A stretch of 11,780 bases of DNA from contig JASPKP010008251.1 in assembly GCA_030674155.1 (NCBI GenBank), positions 1 through 11,780 on the forward strand, given 5' to 3'. Shown piece by piece: positions 1-6,609 of the stretch (the first letter of the stretch is position 1; each line of letters starts with the position of its first letter). A program made the translations under genes and the position numbers. This DNA comes from Stramonita haemastoma (lineage: Eukaryota > Mollusca > Gastropoda > Neogastropoda > Muricidae). The notes under the pieces are model-generated. The model ran no database searches and was not told where the DNA came from. It saw only the letters and a program-made list of their open reading frames with translations.

Positions 1-490
1 TATTCCTTACCTGTTGTTTTTTTTTTCTCCCCCTTTTTTTCCCAAAAAAAAAATGTTTTAGGGACTTATTTTGGGTAGATGGGGGTGGATTGATGTCTTC
101 ATCATTTTAAACCCCCATTTCTATGTTTTTCTCTTTAATTTTTGCGCTTTTTTTGTTTGGGGGTTTTTTTTTTTTGTTTTTTGTTTGTTTTGTTTTTTTT
201 TATTTCCCTTTTTTAAATCAAAATTTTCATTGAAATTTTTACTTTTTTTTTTTTTTTTGAATGAGTGCTTTTTTAAAAATTAAACCTTTTAAAAGTATCC
301 TCTTTATTTTTGCCCTTTTTAAACTTGGTTGGTTTTCCCTTTCTTTTGGGGGTTTTTGGGTCTTAAAAATTTTTGTTGTTAGTTTTTGGCTATTTTTATT
401 TTTTTTTCCCCCCTTAAATTAACCCGAAAAAGGGGGGGGATGGGTTTAAAAAAGCCCCCAAAGGTTATTTATTTTCCTCGAATTAAAAAG
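1..490. repeat. T-rich low-complexity sequence
   Basis: The plus strand is dominated by T runs of 6 to 18 bases with interspersed G and C runs. Open frames here encode only Phe/Leu/Val-rich strings, which is what poly-T gives, so no gene is called. No splice or promoter signal stands out. Confidence 0.7.
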
Positions 491-491
491 A

Positions 492-968
492 ATTTTTGCC
501 TTGCCTTCCTTGCCCTTTTTTTGTCGTTTTTGTCGTCTGTCTGCTGTCCGCCGGGGGCTTTTCCCTTTTCCGTTCCCGTCTCTCTGTTCTCTTCTTTGCT
601 TGTTTTCTGCTTGTTCCCCTTTTGTCTCTCCCCTTTTTTCTCTCTGTTTCCTTTTTTTCTCCTTTCTCGCTCTCTGTTTTCTGCTTCTGTTTTGTCTCTG
701 TCTCTGCCCTTTTCCCCGTCTCTGTCTCTCTCTTCTCTCCTCTTTTCTCTCTCTCTCTCTCTCTTCCCCCCTCTCTCTCTCTCTGTATTTTGGCCCAAAC
801 CAAAGGCCCCTTTTTAAACCTTTTTTAGTGTTCTTTTTTGTGGTTTTATTTTTCATGCCCCTCTCTCTTTTCCCCTTTTCTTCTCTCTCTTTTTCTCTCC
901 CCTTCCCCTCTCTTCCCCCCCCCCCCCCCCCCCTCTCCTCTCTCTTCTCTTCTCTCTTTTCCTCCTCT
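492..968. repeat. CT-rich (polypyrimidine) microsatellite array
   Basis: The plus strand is almost pure C/T for over 400 bp, with near-perfect (CT)n at about 745-783 and a short non-repeat interruption at about 786-860 (tttggcccaaacc). It decays from (TCTG)/(CTGT)-like units on the left to (CT)n and (TTCC)-like units on the right. The Ser/Leu/Phe-rich and Arg/Glu/Lys-rich open frames on the two strands are by-products of the repeat. It is one of four CT arrays in this orientation in the window. Confidence 0.9.
915..933. repeat. Poly-C run (19 nt)
   Basis: An uninterrupted run of 19 C lies inside the CT array. Its length is unlikely to be reliable in any sequencing technology. Confidence 0.85.
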
Positions 969-1249
969 GGGCGGGGGGTTTAAAAGGTTTGACCCTTTTT
1001 GGGAAGACCTGTATCTTTTGGGGGGGAAGGGGGAAAATTTTCTGAAATCACTAAATGGGTTTTTGTTTAAGGGGTTGCTGACTTTGGGGTTCCTTAATCC
1101 GGGGGAAACGTCGGGGGCACCACACCGATTATGTCCAGGGAAAAATATTTTTTGGGGGGGGGTTTAAGTTTTAAAGGTTTTTAAATTTTCTTTTTACCCC
1201 ACCTTTCCATTATATCACAATATGAAAAAGGGGGTTAAAATTTAAGAAC

Positions 1250-1525
1250 TAACCCTTTACCTATCCCCGGGCCCCCCGGAAAATGGTGGGACCATGAAGA
1301 TTTTGCAAACCCCTTCCCCCCACTCCTTCGGGCCTCTGCTTTTTCCCGGCAAATTTTACCCCAAAGGGGCCCCCCAACGCTCTGTGTTGTCTTCCCCTTT
1401 TTTTTTTTTCTTTCTTTCTGCCTTTTTTGTCTGCCCCTTTTATTGTTCCCTGTAAACAGTCTTGGGGCCCTTCCCGTTTCGCGTGATGTGCCCGACCACT
1501 TTGATTTGTGTTTTTTTTTCGGAAT
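1250..1525 (-). mobile_element. LINE tail A: degraded C-terminal end of a non-LTR reverse transcriptase
   Basis: Read on the minus strand, this stretch gives, across frameshifts, the words typical of the extreme C-terminus of invertebrate endonuclease/reverse-transcriptase (LINE) polyproteins. A Lys-rich lead into KW.GH is followed by GHITR, a G-rich TVxxGTIKRGRQK-type segment, a basic RQK..KKKK run leading to an ED(N)xxRW-like turn, then GxxxGEICREAEARR-W and a short terminal peptide with HHFPG. In the family this tail lies after the RT domain and is usually written as WYGH...GRQKKRWEDNI..WTGL. At least two frame changes are needed, mostly at homopolymers near 1400-1415 and 1510-1520. No RT catalytic motif (YADD-like) is found upstream at 1530-2150, so this is a 5'-truncated dead copy. 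Its wording differs from tails B and C, so it is probably another subfamily. The family (RTE-like or other) is not determined. Confidence 0.6.
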
Positions 1526-1529
1526 CAAA

Positions 1530-2284
1530 GGGGTCTTTGTTTTTTTTCGTGGGATTTATTGGGTTTTAATTTTCACCTCCTTAAAAAAAAATTTTTCCCC
1601 GTATAGATCCCCAAAGGGGTTTTGGGGGGAAAACATTTACGCCCCAGTGAGCAGTGTTAACCTCACCCCCCAGGTTTCCCCTTTCACACCGGGTAAGGGG
1701 GGGGGTCCCCCGGGGTGGGCGCTTTTGGGCCAACACGTGGGGAGATTGGGAGATTTGGTTTTAGGACCGTGTTGCCCTTGGGCCCCCTACCAGGTAAGTC
1801 AGCACCCGTTCATGGTTTCCCCCCAAAAAAAGACCCCTTCAACTGGGTTTTTAGAAAAAAATGGATAAGATTTTTAAAGTAGCTGCAAATTTTGGGCATA
1901 TTTTGCACAAAGGGGTTTTAAATTTATAGCATCGAAAAATGTTCACAATCAGTTTGCAAACAACCTCCATTTTGTCTATCCCCAAAAGGGTTTGAAAATT
2001 TTGTTTGCAAAAAAAGGCCCCTTTTTTTTTTGGGGCTAAATTTCAAAATGTTGCCCATTTTAACTTTTTTTCAAACCCGGGAAAAATTTTACCCATTGAA
2101 AATTTTTTACATAAATTTGCCCCAAAACCCCTTTCTTTTAGTTATTAAAAATGGTTGAATAATTTTTTTCAACAAGGACTTTTTTTTATCTTGCAAATGT
2201 TTGAGCAATATTTTTTCCAAACGCCTTTATTTATAGTTGTTTTCCAAAAATTTTTGGGGGAAGGGGGTTTTCCCGGGATATTCC
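1530..2284. other. AT-rich intergenic or intronic sequence, no gene seen
   Basis: This stretch holds unique sequence with frequent homopolymers. A perfect CAG/GTAAGT 5' splice-site consensus lies at 1792-1800. An open plus-strand frame from 1443 to 1868 runs partly antisense to LINE tail A, resembles nothing I recognise and has no start context, so it is not called a gene. From 1870 to 2280 the sequence is A/T-rich with stops in all frames. Confidence 0.5.
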
Positions 2285-2341
2285 AAAAAAACAAAAAAAC
2301 CAAAAAAAACAAAAAAACCCAAAAAAACCCCCCAAAAACCC
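2285..2341. repeat. A-rich (CAAAAA)n-like simple repeat
   Basis: Runs of 5-8 A are separated by single or multiple C, with about eight irregular units. The Lys/Thr/Pro-rich open frames over it are repeat artefacts. Confidence 0.75.
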
Positions 2342-2406
2342 TTTTTAAAGGGGCTCAAATTGGCCCCTTTCAAAATTCGAATTACGTTAAAAAAAACTTC
2401 CTACTT

Positions 2407-2426
2407 CCCCCCCCCCCCCCCCCCCC
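2407..2426. repeat. Poly-C run (20 nt)
   Basis: An uninterrupted C20 run is followed by more C/T sequence up to an AG at 2450-2451. It could serve as the polypyrimidine tract of the splice acceptor described at 2452. Confidence 0.85.
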
Positions 2427-2451
2427 TTATCCTTCCCCCCCACCTTGCCAG

Positions 2452-2554
2452 AATTTGTCTGGAAAAATTTTTCCCTAAAGAAAAAACAAACATCAATAAA
2501 ACTGTCGTGGTTATACTATCGCCTGATTCTTCAAAAATAGCGTCAGGGGATTAA
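2452..2554 (+). other. Possible exon fragment with a WD40-like phrase
   Basis: A long pyrimidine tract (C20, then ttatcctt..caccttgccag) ends in an AG at 2450-2451, a strong-looking 3' splice site. The frame that follows is open to a stop at 2552-2554 and ends in VVVILSPDSSKIASGD. The phrase SPD.SKIASGD is the B-C strand signature of a WD40 repeat, where the family usually continues with D..V.IW. That continuation is absent: the frame stops immediately after GD, and no GT donor is placed there. The match is only about 11 residues, so chance cannot be excluded. It may be an exon of a WD-repeat protein broken by a homopolymer error (the gggg before the stop), or a pseudogene fragment. A beta-propeller repeat would act in protein-protein binding, but no product can be named. 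Confidence 0.25.
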
Positions 2555-2840
2555 CTCTTATCGTCTGAACCCGTGCATTGAGTCAGCATTAACTTTTGGG
2601 TCGCTCGACAGCTGTCAGTGCCCCGTCCCCAAGGGGGGAAAAAACCGATTTGGGGATGAAACTCGAATTTTCCCCCTTTTGGGGAAGGTGTACGATGTCT
2701 CTGGGAAATCCGCCGGCGGGCGAGTTAAGCCCAAAATTTTTAAACGGGGGGAAAAAAACGGGGACAAAAATTTTTTTTTGTATGTTAAGTACCATTTCAG
2801 CACGGAAAATTCCCGTGTATGAAAAAGGGGGGCCCGGCTA
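2555..2840. other. Unique sequence, no gene seen
   Basis: Composition here is more balanced than in the flanking tracts. Open frames on both strands, about 60-115 codons long, overlap one another and resemble no family I recognise. Homopolymer runs interrupt it every 20-40 bases. Confidence 0.4.
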
Positions 2841-2950
2841 CTGGGGGTGTGGGGGTGTGGTGGGGGTGGGTTTGGTGGGGGTGTGGTTTTTTTTGGGGGT
2901 GTGTGGGGTTTTGGGGTTTATTTTTTTTTTTTTTTTTTAAATTTTTTTTA
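2841..2950. repeat. GT/GGGT-rich tract followed by a T run
   Basis: The plus strand is almost only G and T: irregular GGGGTGTG units, then a T run at about 2921-2938. The four-G clusters could form G-quadruplexes on the plus strand. Confidence 0.8.
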
Positions 2951-3264
2951 AAACGAGGAAACAGAATAACAAACATGTGCTTTTTTTTACCCCGGGCCCC
3001 GGGGGTAGCATTTTGTAAAAAATTTTCATTTTCCCCCCCGGGCAAAAACCCATGGCCTAAATTTACGAAAAGGGAACGGGTTTAAGTTCCAAAAATTTTT
3101 TCTCGTGCGTTTGAAAACCCCCCGGGGGCCTCGGTTTTTTAAAGCCATCCAAAGGGGGTTTTGGGGGGGAAATAGAGTCGCACTGATGTTAACTCCAGGG
3201 AAAAAAATCCCTCAGGGGGACCAACCCGGGGGCGTCAAAAAAGGGGAGCGCAATGTTTGACCAC
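2951..3264. other. Unique sequence, no gene seen
   Basis: A mixture of G/C and A/T homopolymer runs with no continuous believable frame. A short segment near 3177-3210 (cactgatgttaactccaggg) loosely resembles one near 1121-1145 (caccgattatgtccaggg), perhaps remnants of one dispersed repeat. Confidence 0.35.
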
Positions 3265-3418
3265 GGGTTGTGTGGGGTGGTGTTGTGTTGTGGGGTTTGG
3301 GGTGTGTGGTTTTGTTTATTTTTGTTTTTTGTGCTTTTGGGTTTACAAAAAACACACACATAAACAAAAACAAAAAAAAAAAAACAAAACCCCACAAACA
3401 AACAAACACACACACAGC
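3265..3418. repeat. GT-rich arm followed by CA-rich arm (imperfect inverted repeat)
   Basis: About 3265-3343 is G/T only. The strand bias then flips at about 3345 to A/C only up to 3418. The left arm's TTTGTTTATTTTTGTTTTTTGTG and the right arm's CACACACATAAACAAAAAC are near reverse complements with a very short loop, so the whole can fold back on itself. Confidence 0.7.
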
Positions 3419-3439
3419 AAAAGAGGGGAAAAGAGAAAT

Positions 3440-3716
3440 CCTCTCCTTCTCTCCCCTCTCTCTCTCCCCTTTCCCTCTTCCTCCTCTCCTCCTTCCTCTC
3501 TTCCCTCACCCTTCTCTCTCCCCTCTCTTCCCCCCCCTCTCCCCTTTTCCCCCTCTTTTTTTCTCTCTCTCTCCCCCCTCTCTTCTCTCTCCCCTCTCCC
3601 CCCTCTATCTCTCCTCCCTCTCCCTCCCCCTTTTCTCTCCTTCCCCTCTCTTCCCCCTCCCCTTCCCCCCTCTCTCTCCTCTCTCCCCTTTACTTCTCTC
3701 TCTCTTTTTTTTTTTT
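3440..3716. repeat. CT-rich (polypyrimidine) array
   Basis: About 275 bp of nearly pure C/T on the plus strand, built from CT, CTCCC and TTCC-type units and ending in an 11-12 base T run. Ser/Leu/Pro-rich frames through it are artefacts. Confidence 0.9.
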
Positions 3717-3911
3717 GTTTTATCCCCTTTTTTTTTCTTTTAAAATTTTGGTTAAAAATGCTTTTTGGTGGGAAAGCTGGTGCGTGGGGGGGGGAAAAAG
3801 GGTTTTTTGCTTTTTTCCCCCGATCCGGGAAATGCCGGGTGAAAAAAAGTATGTAATTTTACCTGTTAAACCCCCAAAAAAAAAAATTTTTTCATTTTAT
3901 TCATTTATTCA

Positions 3912-4131
3912 TTCCCCCTCCTTTTCTCTCTCCCCTCTCTCCCTCTCTCTCCCCCTCTCTCTCTCCCCTCTCTCCCTTTTTCCCCTCTCTCTCTCTCTCT
4001 CTCCTCCTCTCTCTTTCTTTCTCTCCCCTCTTCTCTCTCTCTCTCTTCCCCTCTTTTCCTCTCTCCTTTTCTCTCCTCTTCTCCTTTTTCTCTCCCCTCT
4101 CTTCCCCCTCTCTCTCTTCTCCCCTTTTTTC
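3912..4131. repeat. CT-rich (polypyrimidine) array
   Basis: About 220 bp of C/T-only plus strand with several (CT)6-10 stretches. It is the third CT array in the same orientation, separated from the previous one by about 195 bp of unique sequence. Confidence 0.9.
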
Positions 4132-4267
4132 CACATTTGCTAAAAAGGTTTCTATTGCCCCCTTTTCATTTCAAAAACCTCATTTAGGGGGAAAAATGGT
4201 AGATATCCGTTATACAAAAGGGCAAAATTTCATCCCTCACTAAAAAAGCCCCTGCCCCCAAAAGGGG

Positions 4268-4442
4268 CTTTTGGGGGGGGCATGAAGAAGCGCAACAGCG
4301 ATCTTTTTCCATGTTTTACGACCCGTGTGGCTAGTAGGGGGGGTTGCAGGGGGGGGGCGGTCCTCTTTGATGTTGTCAACCCTGATTTTTTTTTGGGGGC
4401 CCCTTTTTTTCTCTTGCCCTCGGGCTGTCCTTTCGGGGGGTT
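4268..4442 (-). mobile_element. LINE tail B: degraded C-terminal end of a non-LTR reverse transcriptase
   Basis: The minus strand reads, in pieces, a Gly/Arg/Lys-rich lead, then RVDNIKED, then a decayed linker where long C runs have replaced codons, then GRKTWKKIAVALLHA. This is the familiar LINE C-terminal pattern GRP..RWVDNIKED....L....DR..W, which closes the polyprotein after the RT and RNase-H-like or zinc-knuckle regions. The linker between DNIKED and RKTW has about the right length but is unreadable, because poly-C runs of 8-10 shift the frame. No RT core lies upstream (plus coordinates above 4445), so it is a 5'-truncated dead copy. Its wording (DNIKED, RKTW) differs from tails A and C, pointing to a different element family. 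The two short matching blocks in the right order make chance unlikely but not excluded. Confidence 0.5.
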
Positions 4443-4444
4443 TT

Positions 4445-4920
4445 TGGTAAGTGTTGTTTTTGTGGTGGGGGAAAAACCCCCAAAACCCCATTCCCCCTTT
4501 ATATTTAAAAAAACTTTTAAAATGGGTTTTTTTTAAATTTTTTTTTTTTTTTTAAAACCAAAAACCACTTCTAGAATATTGGTTTTGACAGGGTTTTTAA
4601 AAAGCCAATCTTTACAACATGAAATTGGGCGACTCAACGGGGGGGTTTTAAAGTAAAGGAAAAAAATTTTTGTTGAATGGAATTTTTGGTTTTTGGTGGC
4701 TGGGTAAGGGGCGTAGGAAAAAAAAATATTTCATTAATGAATTTTTAAAAAAAGATTTTTTAGCTACAAACAAATGGCAAATTTGGTTTTTAGAAAATAA
4801 GGGCAAATTTTTTGGGTAAGTTCCCTTTAAAAATTTTTTTTCTTTTAAAAAGGGAAAAAATATCTGTCTTTTATAACCAACAAATGGGGGAAGATCAGTT
4901 CCCCCTAGATTTCGGGTAAG
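4445..4920. other. AT-rich intergenic or intronic sequence, no gene seen
   Basis: Many T and A runs and no convincing frame. Two GTAAG-type 5' splice-site look-alikes occur (about 4815 and 4915). A short frame before the second reads EKISVFYNQQMGEDQFPLDFG but has no recognised homology. Confidence 0.4.
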
Positions 4921-4950
4921 AGTTTAGTTGGGGGCCCAAAAATTGTAATA

Positions 4951-5142
4951 TTGGGGTTTTTAAATGAAGATTTAAACCCAACGATAAATTGCCCTTTATG
5001 CCGAAATGCCACAGAAAGCAAATTTTACTTTCTTTTTTTATTTTTGGGGCCATTCGATAAACGCAAAACTGTGAGGGTAAGGGGGTTTTTTAAAAGGGAT
5101 TCTGATAAATTTTTTTTTCAAATATTCATCTGTCAGCAGTGA
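4951..5142 (+). other. Possible exon-like open stretch, unrecognised
   Basis: A 63-codon open stretch whose first part reads less like a repeat than anything nearby: NEDLNPTINCPLCRNATESKF. It contains a CPLC pair as in zinc-binding modules, but no second Cys/His pair follows at RING or zinc-finger spacing. The second half is F/L-rich from T runs. A GGTAAG donor-like site lies at about 5076. The ATG has no support, and the open stretch may simply extend upstream of it. No function is proposed. Confidence 0.15.
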
Positions 5143-5242
5143 AAAAAAAAAAAAGAAAGTCTACAAATTATTGGAGAAGAAGAAAATTTGGGAAAAAGTA
5201 ACGGAACAAATAAAATATCCTTAGATGGGCCTTTATTGTTTT

Positions 5243-5408
5243 TTGTTGTGTGGGGGGGGGGGGAGGGGGGGGGAGGGGAAAAGAGGGGGTTGCGGGGGGT
5301 GGTGGGTTTTTTGGGTTTCGTTTTGGGGTGGGGGTGTGTTTTGTGTGCGTGCTTGGGGGTTTGTGTGTGGGGTGGTTGTGTGGTGTGGTTTGTGGGTGTG
5401 TGTGTGTC
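5243..5408. repeat. G-rich then GT-rich simple sequence
   Basis: Begins with G runs of up to 12 broken by single A (about 5251-5290), then irregular GGGGTGTG and GTGTGTGC units. Gly/Val/Cys/Trp-rich frames here are artefacts. There is clear plus-strand G-quadruplex potential at about 5251-5290. Confidence 0.85.
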
Positions 5409-5529
5409 ACCTGGTGGGGGTTAAAAAAGTCGTAAAAATTTTAAAGTAATGGGGAAATGGAAAAAAATTTGAAAAAAGTTTTTATGTTACACGAATTCAT
5501 TGAAAATTGTTTTTTCCCCCTTGTTACAG

Positions 5530-5588
5530 GGGCCCGGGAATGCGTTTTGGACAATAAAACTGTGTCCCGTGGCAGTGTTTATTTTCAG
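5530..5588 (+). other. Possible 59-bp internal exon
   Basis: A pyrimidine-rich stretch ending in ttgttacag (5521-5529) gives a textbook 3' splice site, and CAG/GTCAGT at 5586-5594 gives a plausible 5' splice site. The sequence between reads ARECVLDNKTVSRGSVYFQ in one frame. All three frames are open across so short a span, so coding is unproven. I recognise no family. The donor runs straight into the next CT array, which is unusual but possible for an intron start. Confidence 0.25.
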
Positions 5589-5592
5589 GTCA

Positions 5593-5593
5593 G

Positions 5594-5624
<31 letters not shown>

Positions 5625-5721
5625 TCTCTCCTCTCTCTCTCCCCTCTCTTCTCTCCCCTCTCTCTCCTTTTTTCTCTCCCTCTCTTTTCTCTCCCCCCTT
5701 TTCTCTCTCTCTCTCTTTTTT
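5593..5721. repeat. CT-rich (polypyrimidine) array
   Basis: About 130 bp of nearly pure C/T with (CT)n runs of 8-10 units at the left edge. It is the fourth and last CT array on the plus strand. Confidence 0.9.
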
Positions 5722-5903
5722 GCCCCAAAAAAAACCCGGGTTTTTTAAGGGGACACTTTTAGGGGGCAAGGAGGGGGTTTTGGTTACATGCATTTTTTAA
5801 AAAATTTTTTTTTCTCAGGTTTTTTTTCATCTTAAAAAAACTGTGAAACTCAAAAAAAAATTTTTTATTTTTTTTGGTGTTTTCGGCCCCCTCGTTCTTT
5901 TCC

Positions 5904-6280
5904 TGCGTTTTGTTGGTTTTTTGGGGGGGGTTGTTGATTTGGGGGTTTTTTTGTGGGGACGGGAGGTTTTGGGTGTGTGGTGTTTGCGTGGGGGGTGGGG
6001 TTTTGGTGTGTTTGTGTGTGTTTTGCGTGTGTGTTTGTTGGGGGGTTTGTTTTGGGGGTTTTTTTGGTGGGGGGGGTTGGGGGGTTGTTTTGGTGCGGGG
6101 GTTGGTGGGGTTGGTGTTGTGGGTTTGGGGTGCGGGGGTGGTGGGGGGTGGGGTTTTTGGGGTGGTTTTTTTGTTTGTGGTGTTCGTGGTTTCGTGAGCG
6201 GCTGGGGGGTTGGGTTTTTTTTGTTTTTGTGTTGTGTGGGTTGGGGGTTGAACCCGGGGGGGTGAGGGGGGTTGGGGGTT
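5904..6280. repeat. Long GT/G-rich tract
   Basis: About 375 bp almost devoid of A and C on the plus strand, built from irregular GGGGTTT and GTGTG units. A 226-codon frame on the minus strand across it is nearly all Pro, Thr, Asn, Gln and Lys and is a composition artefact. Many G4 clusters occur. Confidence 0.85.
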
Positions 6281-6403
6281 ATGATATTTCGGGGCTATTT
6301 TTTTACATATGTAGTGAGCGCTTGTGTTGTTTGTGTGGGGGGTGGGGGGATTTAAAAATTTAAAAACTCCCCGCTTGGGAAAAAACTTTTTCAGGAAATT
6401 TTT

Positions 6404-6431
6404 GGGGGGGGGGGGGGGGGGGGGGGGGGGG
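6404..6431. repeat. Poly-G run (28 nt)
   Basis: An unbroken run of 28 G, the longest homopolymer in the window. Its length should be treated as approximate. Confidence 0.85.
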
Positions 6432-6511
6432 CATTGCAAAACCCCTTTTATATGAAAAACCCCAAAAAGCAGAATGTCGAGACAAGGTTACATTGATGTA
6501 TTTTCACCATT

Positions 6512-6606
6512 TGAGAGAGAGAAGAGAGGGGAGAGAGAGAGGAGAGAGGGGAGAGAGGAGAGGGAGGGGGAAAGAAAAGGGGGAGAAGAAAAGAGAGGGA
6601 AAGAGA
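6512..6606. repeat. GA-rich (polypurine) array
   Basis: About 95 bp of nearly pure A/G on the plus strand, with GAGA and GGGAGA units. It is the same repeat type as the CT arrays but in the opposite orientation, the only such case here. An open frame running through it is Arg/Glu/Lys-rich by composition only. Confidence 0.9.
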
Positions 6607-6609
6607 CCA

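Noticed and set aside
386..983. Several open frames over 100 codons on both strands, Ser/Leu/Phe-rich or Arg/Glu/Lys-rich
   Set aside because: They are translations of the CT array. No stop codon can arise from C/T-only sequence, so frame length means nothing.
1121..3210. Faint similarity between about 1121-1145 and 3177-3210 suggesting a duplicated element
   Set aside because: Only about 20 bases align, with gaps, and homopolymers provide part of the match. This is not enough to define a repeat family.
3257..3856. 199-codon plus-strand frame and its overlapping 157-codon partner
   Set aside because: The frame crosses the GT/CA fold-back and a CT array. Its composition is purely repeat-derived, and two frames are open at once over the same span.
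3901..4143. Highly charged Arg/Glu/Lys frames on the minus strand, coiled-coil-like in appearance
   Set aside because: They arise from the GA complement of the CT array, with no heptad hydrophobic positions.
5225..5449. Gly/Val/Cys/Trp-rich frames that could be read as a glycine-rich peptide
   Set aside because: Three overlapping frames are open across the same G/GT tract, so they are composition artefacts.
6188..6265. Possible tRNA-derived SINE: gagcggctgggg then ggttgaacccgggg, vaguely like box A and box B of a tRNA promoter
   Set aside because: The box B-like word lacks the central C of GGTTCGA, the intervening sequence is GT tract, and no acceptor or anticodon stem can be drawn.
5759..6439. 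226-codon minus-strand frame, the longest in the window, Pro/Thr/Asn/Gln-rich like a mucin or adhesive protein
   Set aside because: It is the complement of the GT/G-rich tract and the G28 run. A strand with almost only A and C has few stops. No signal peptide, Cys pattern or regular peptide repeat supports a gene.
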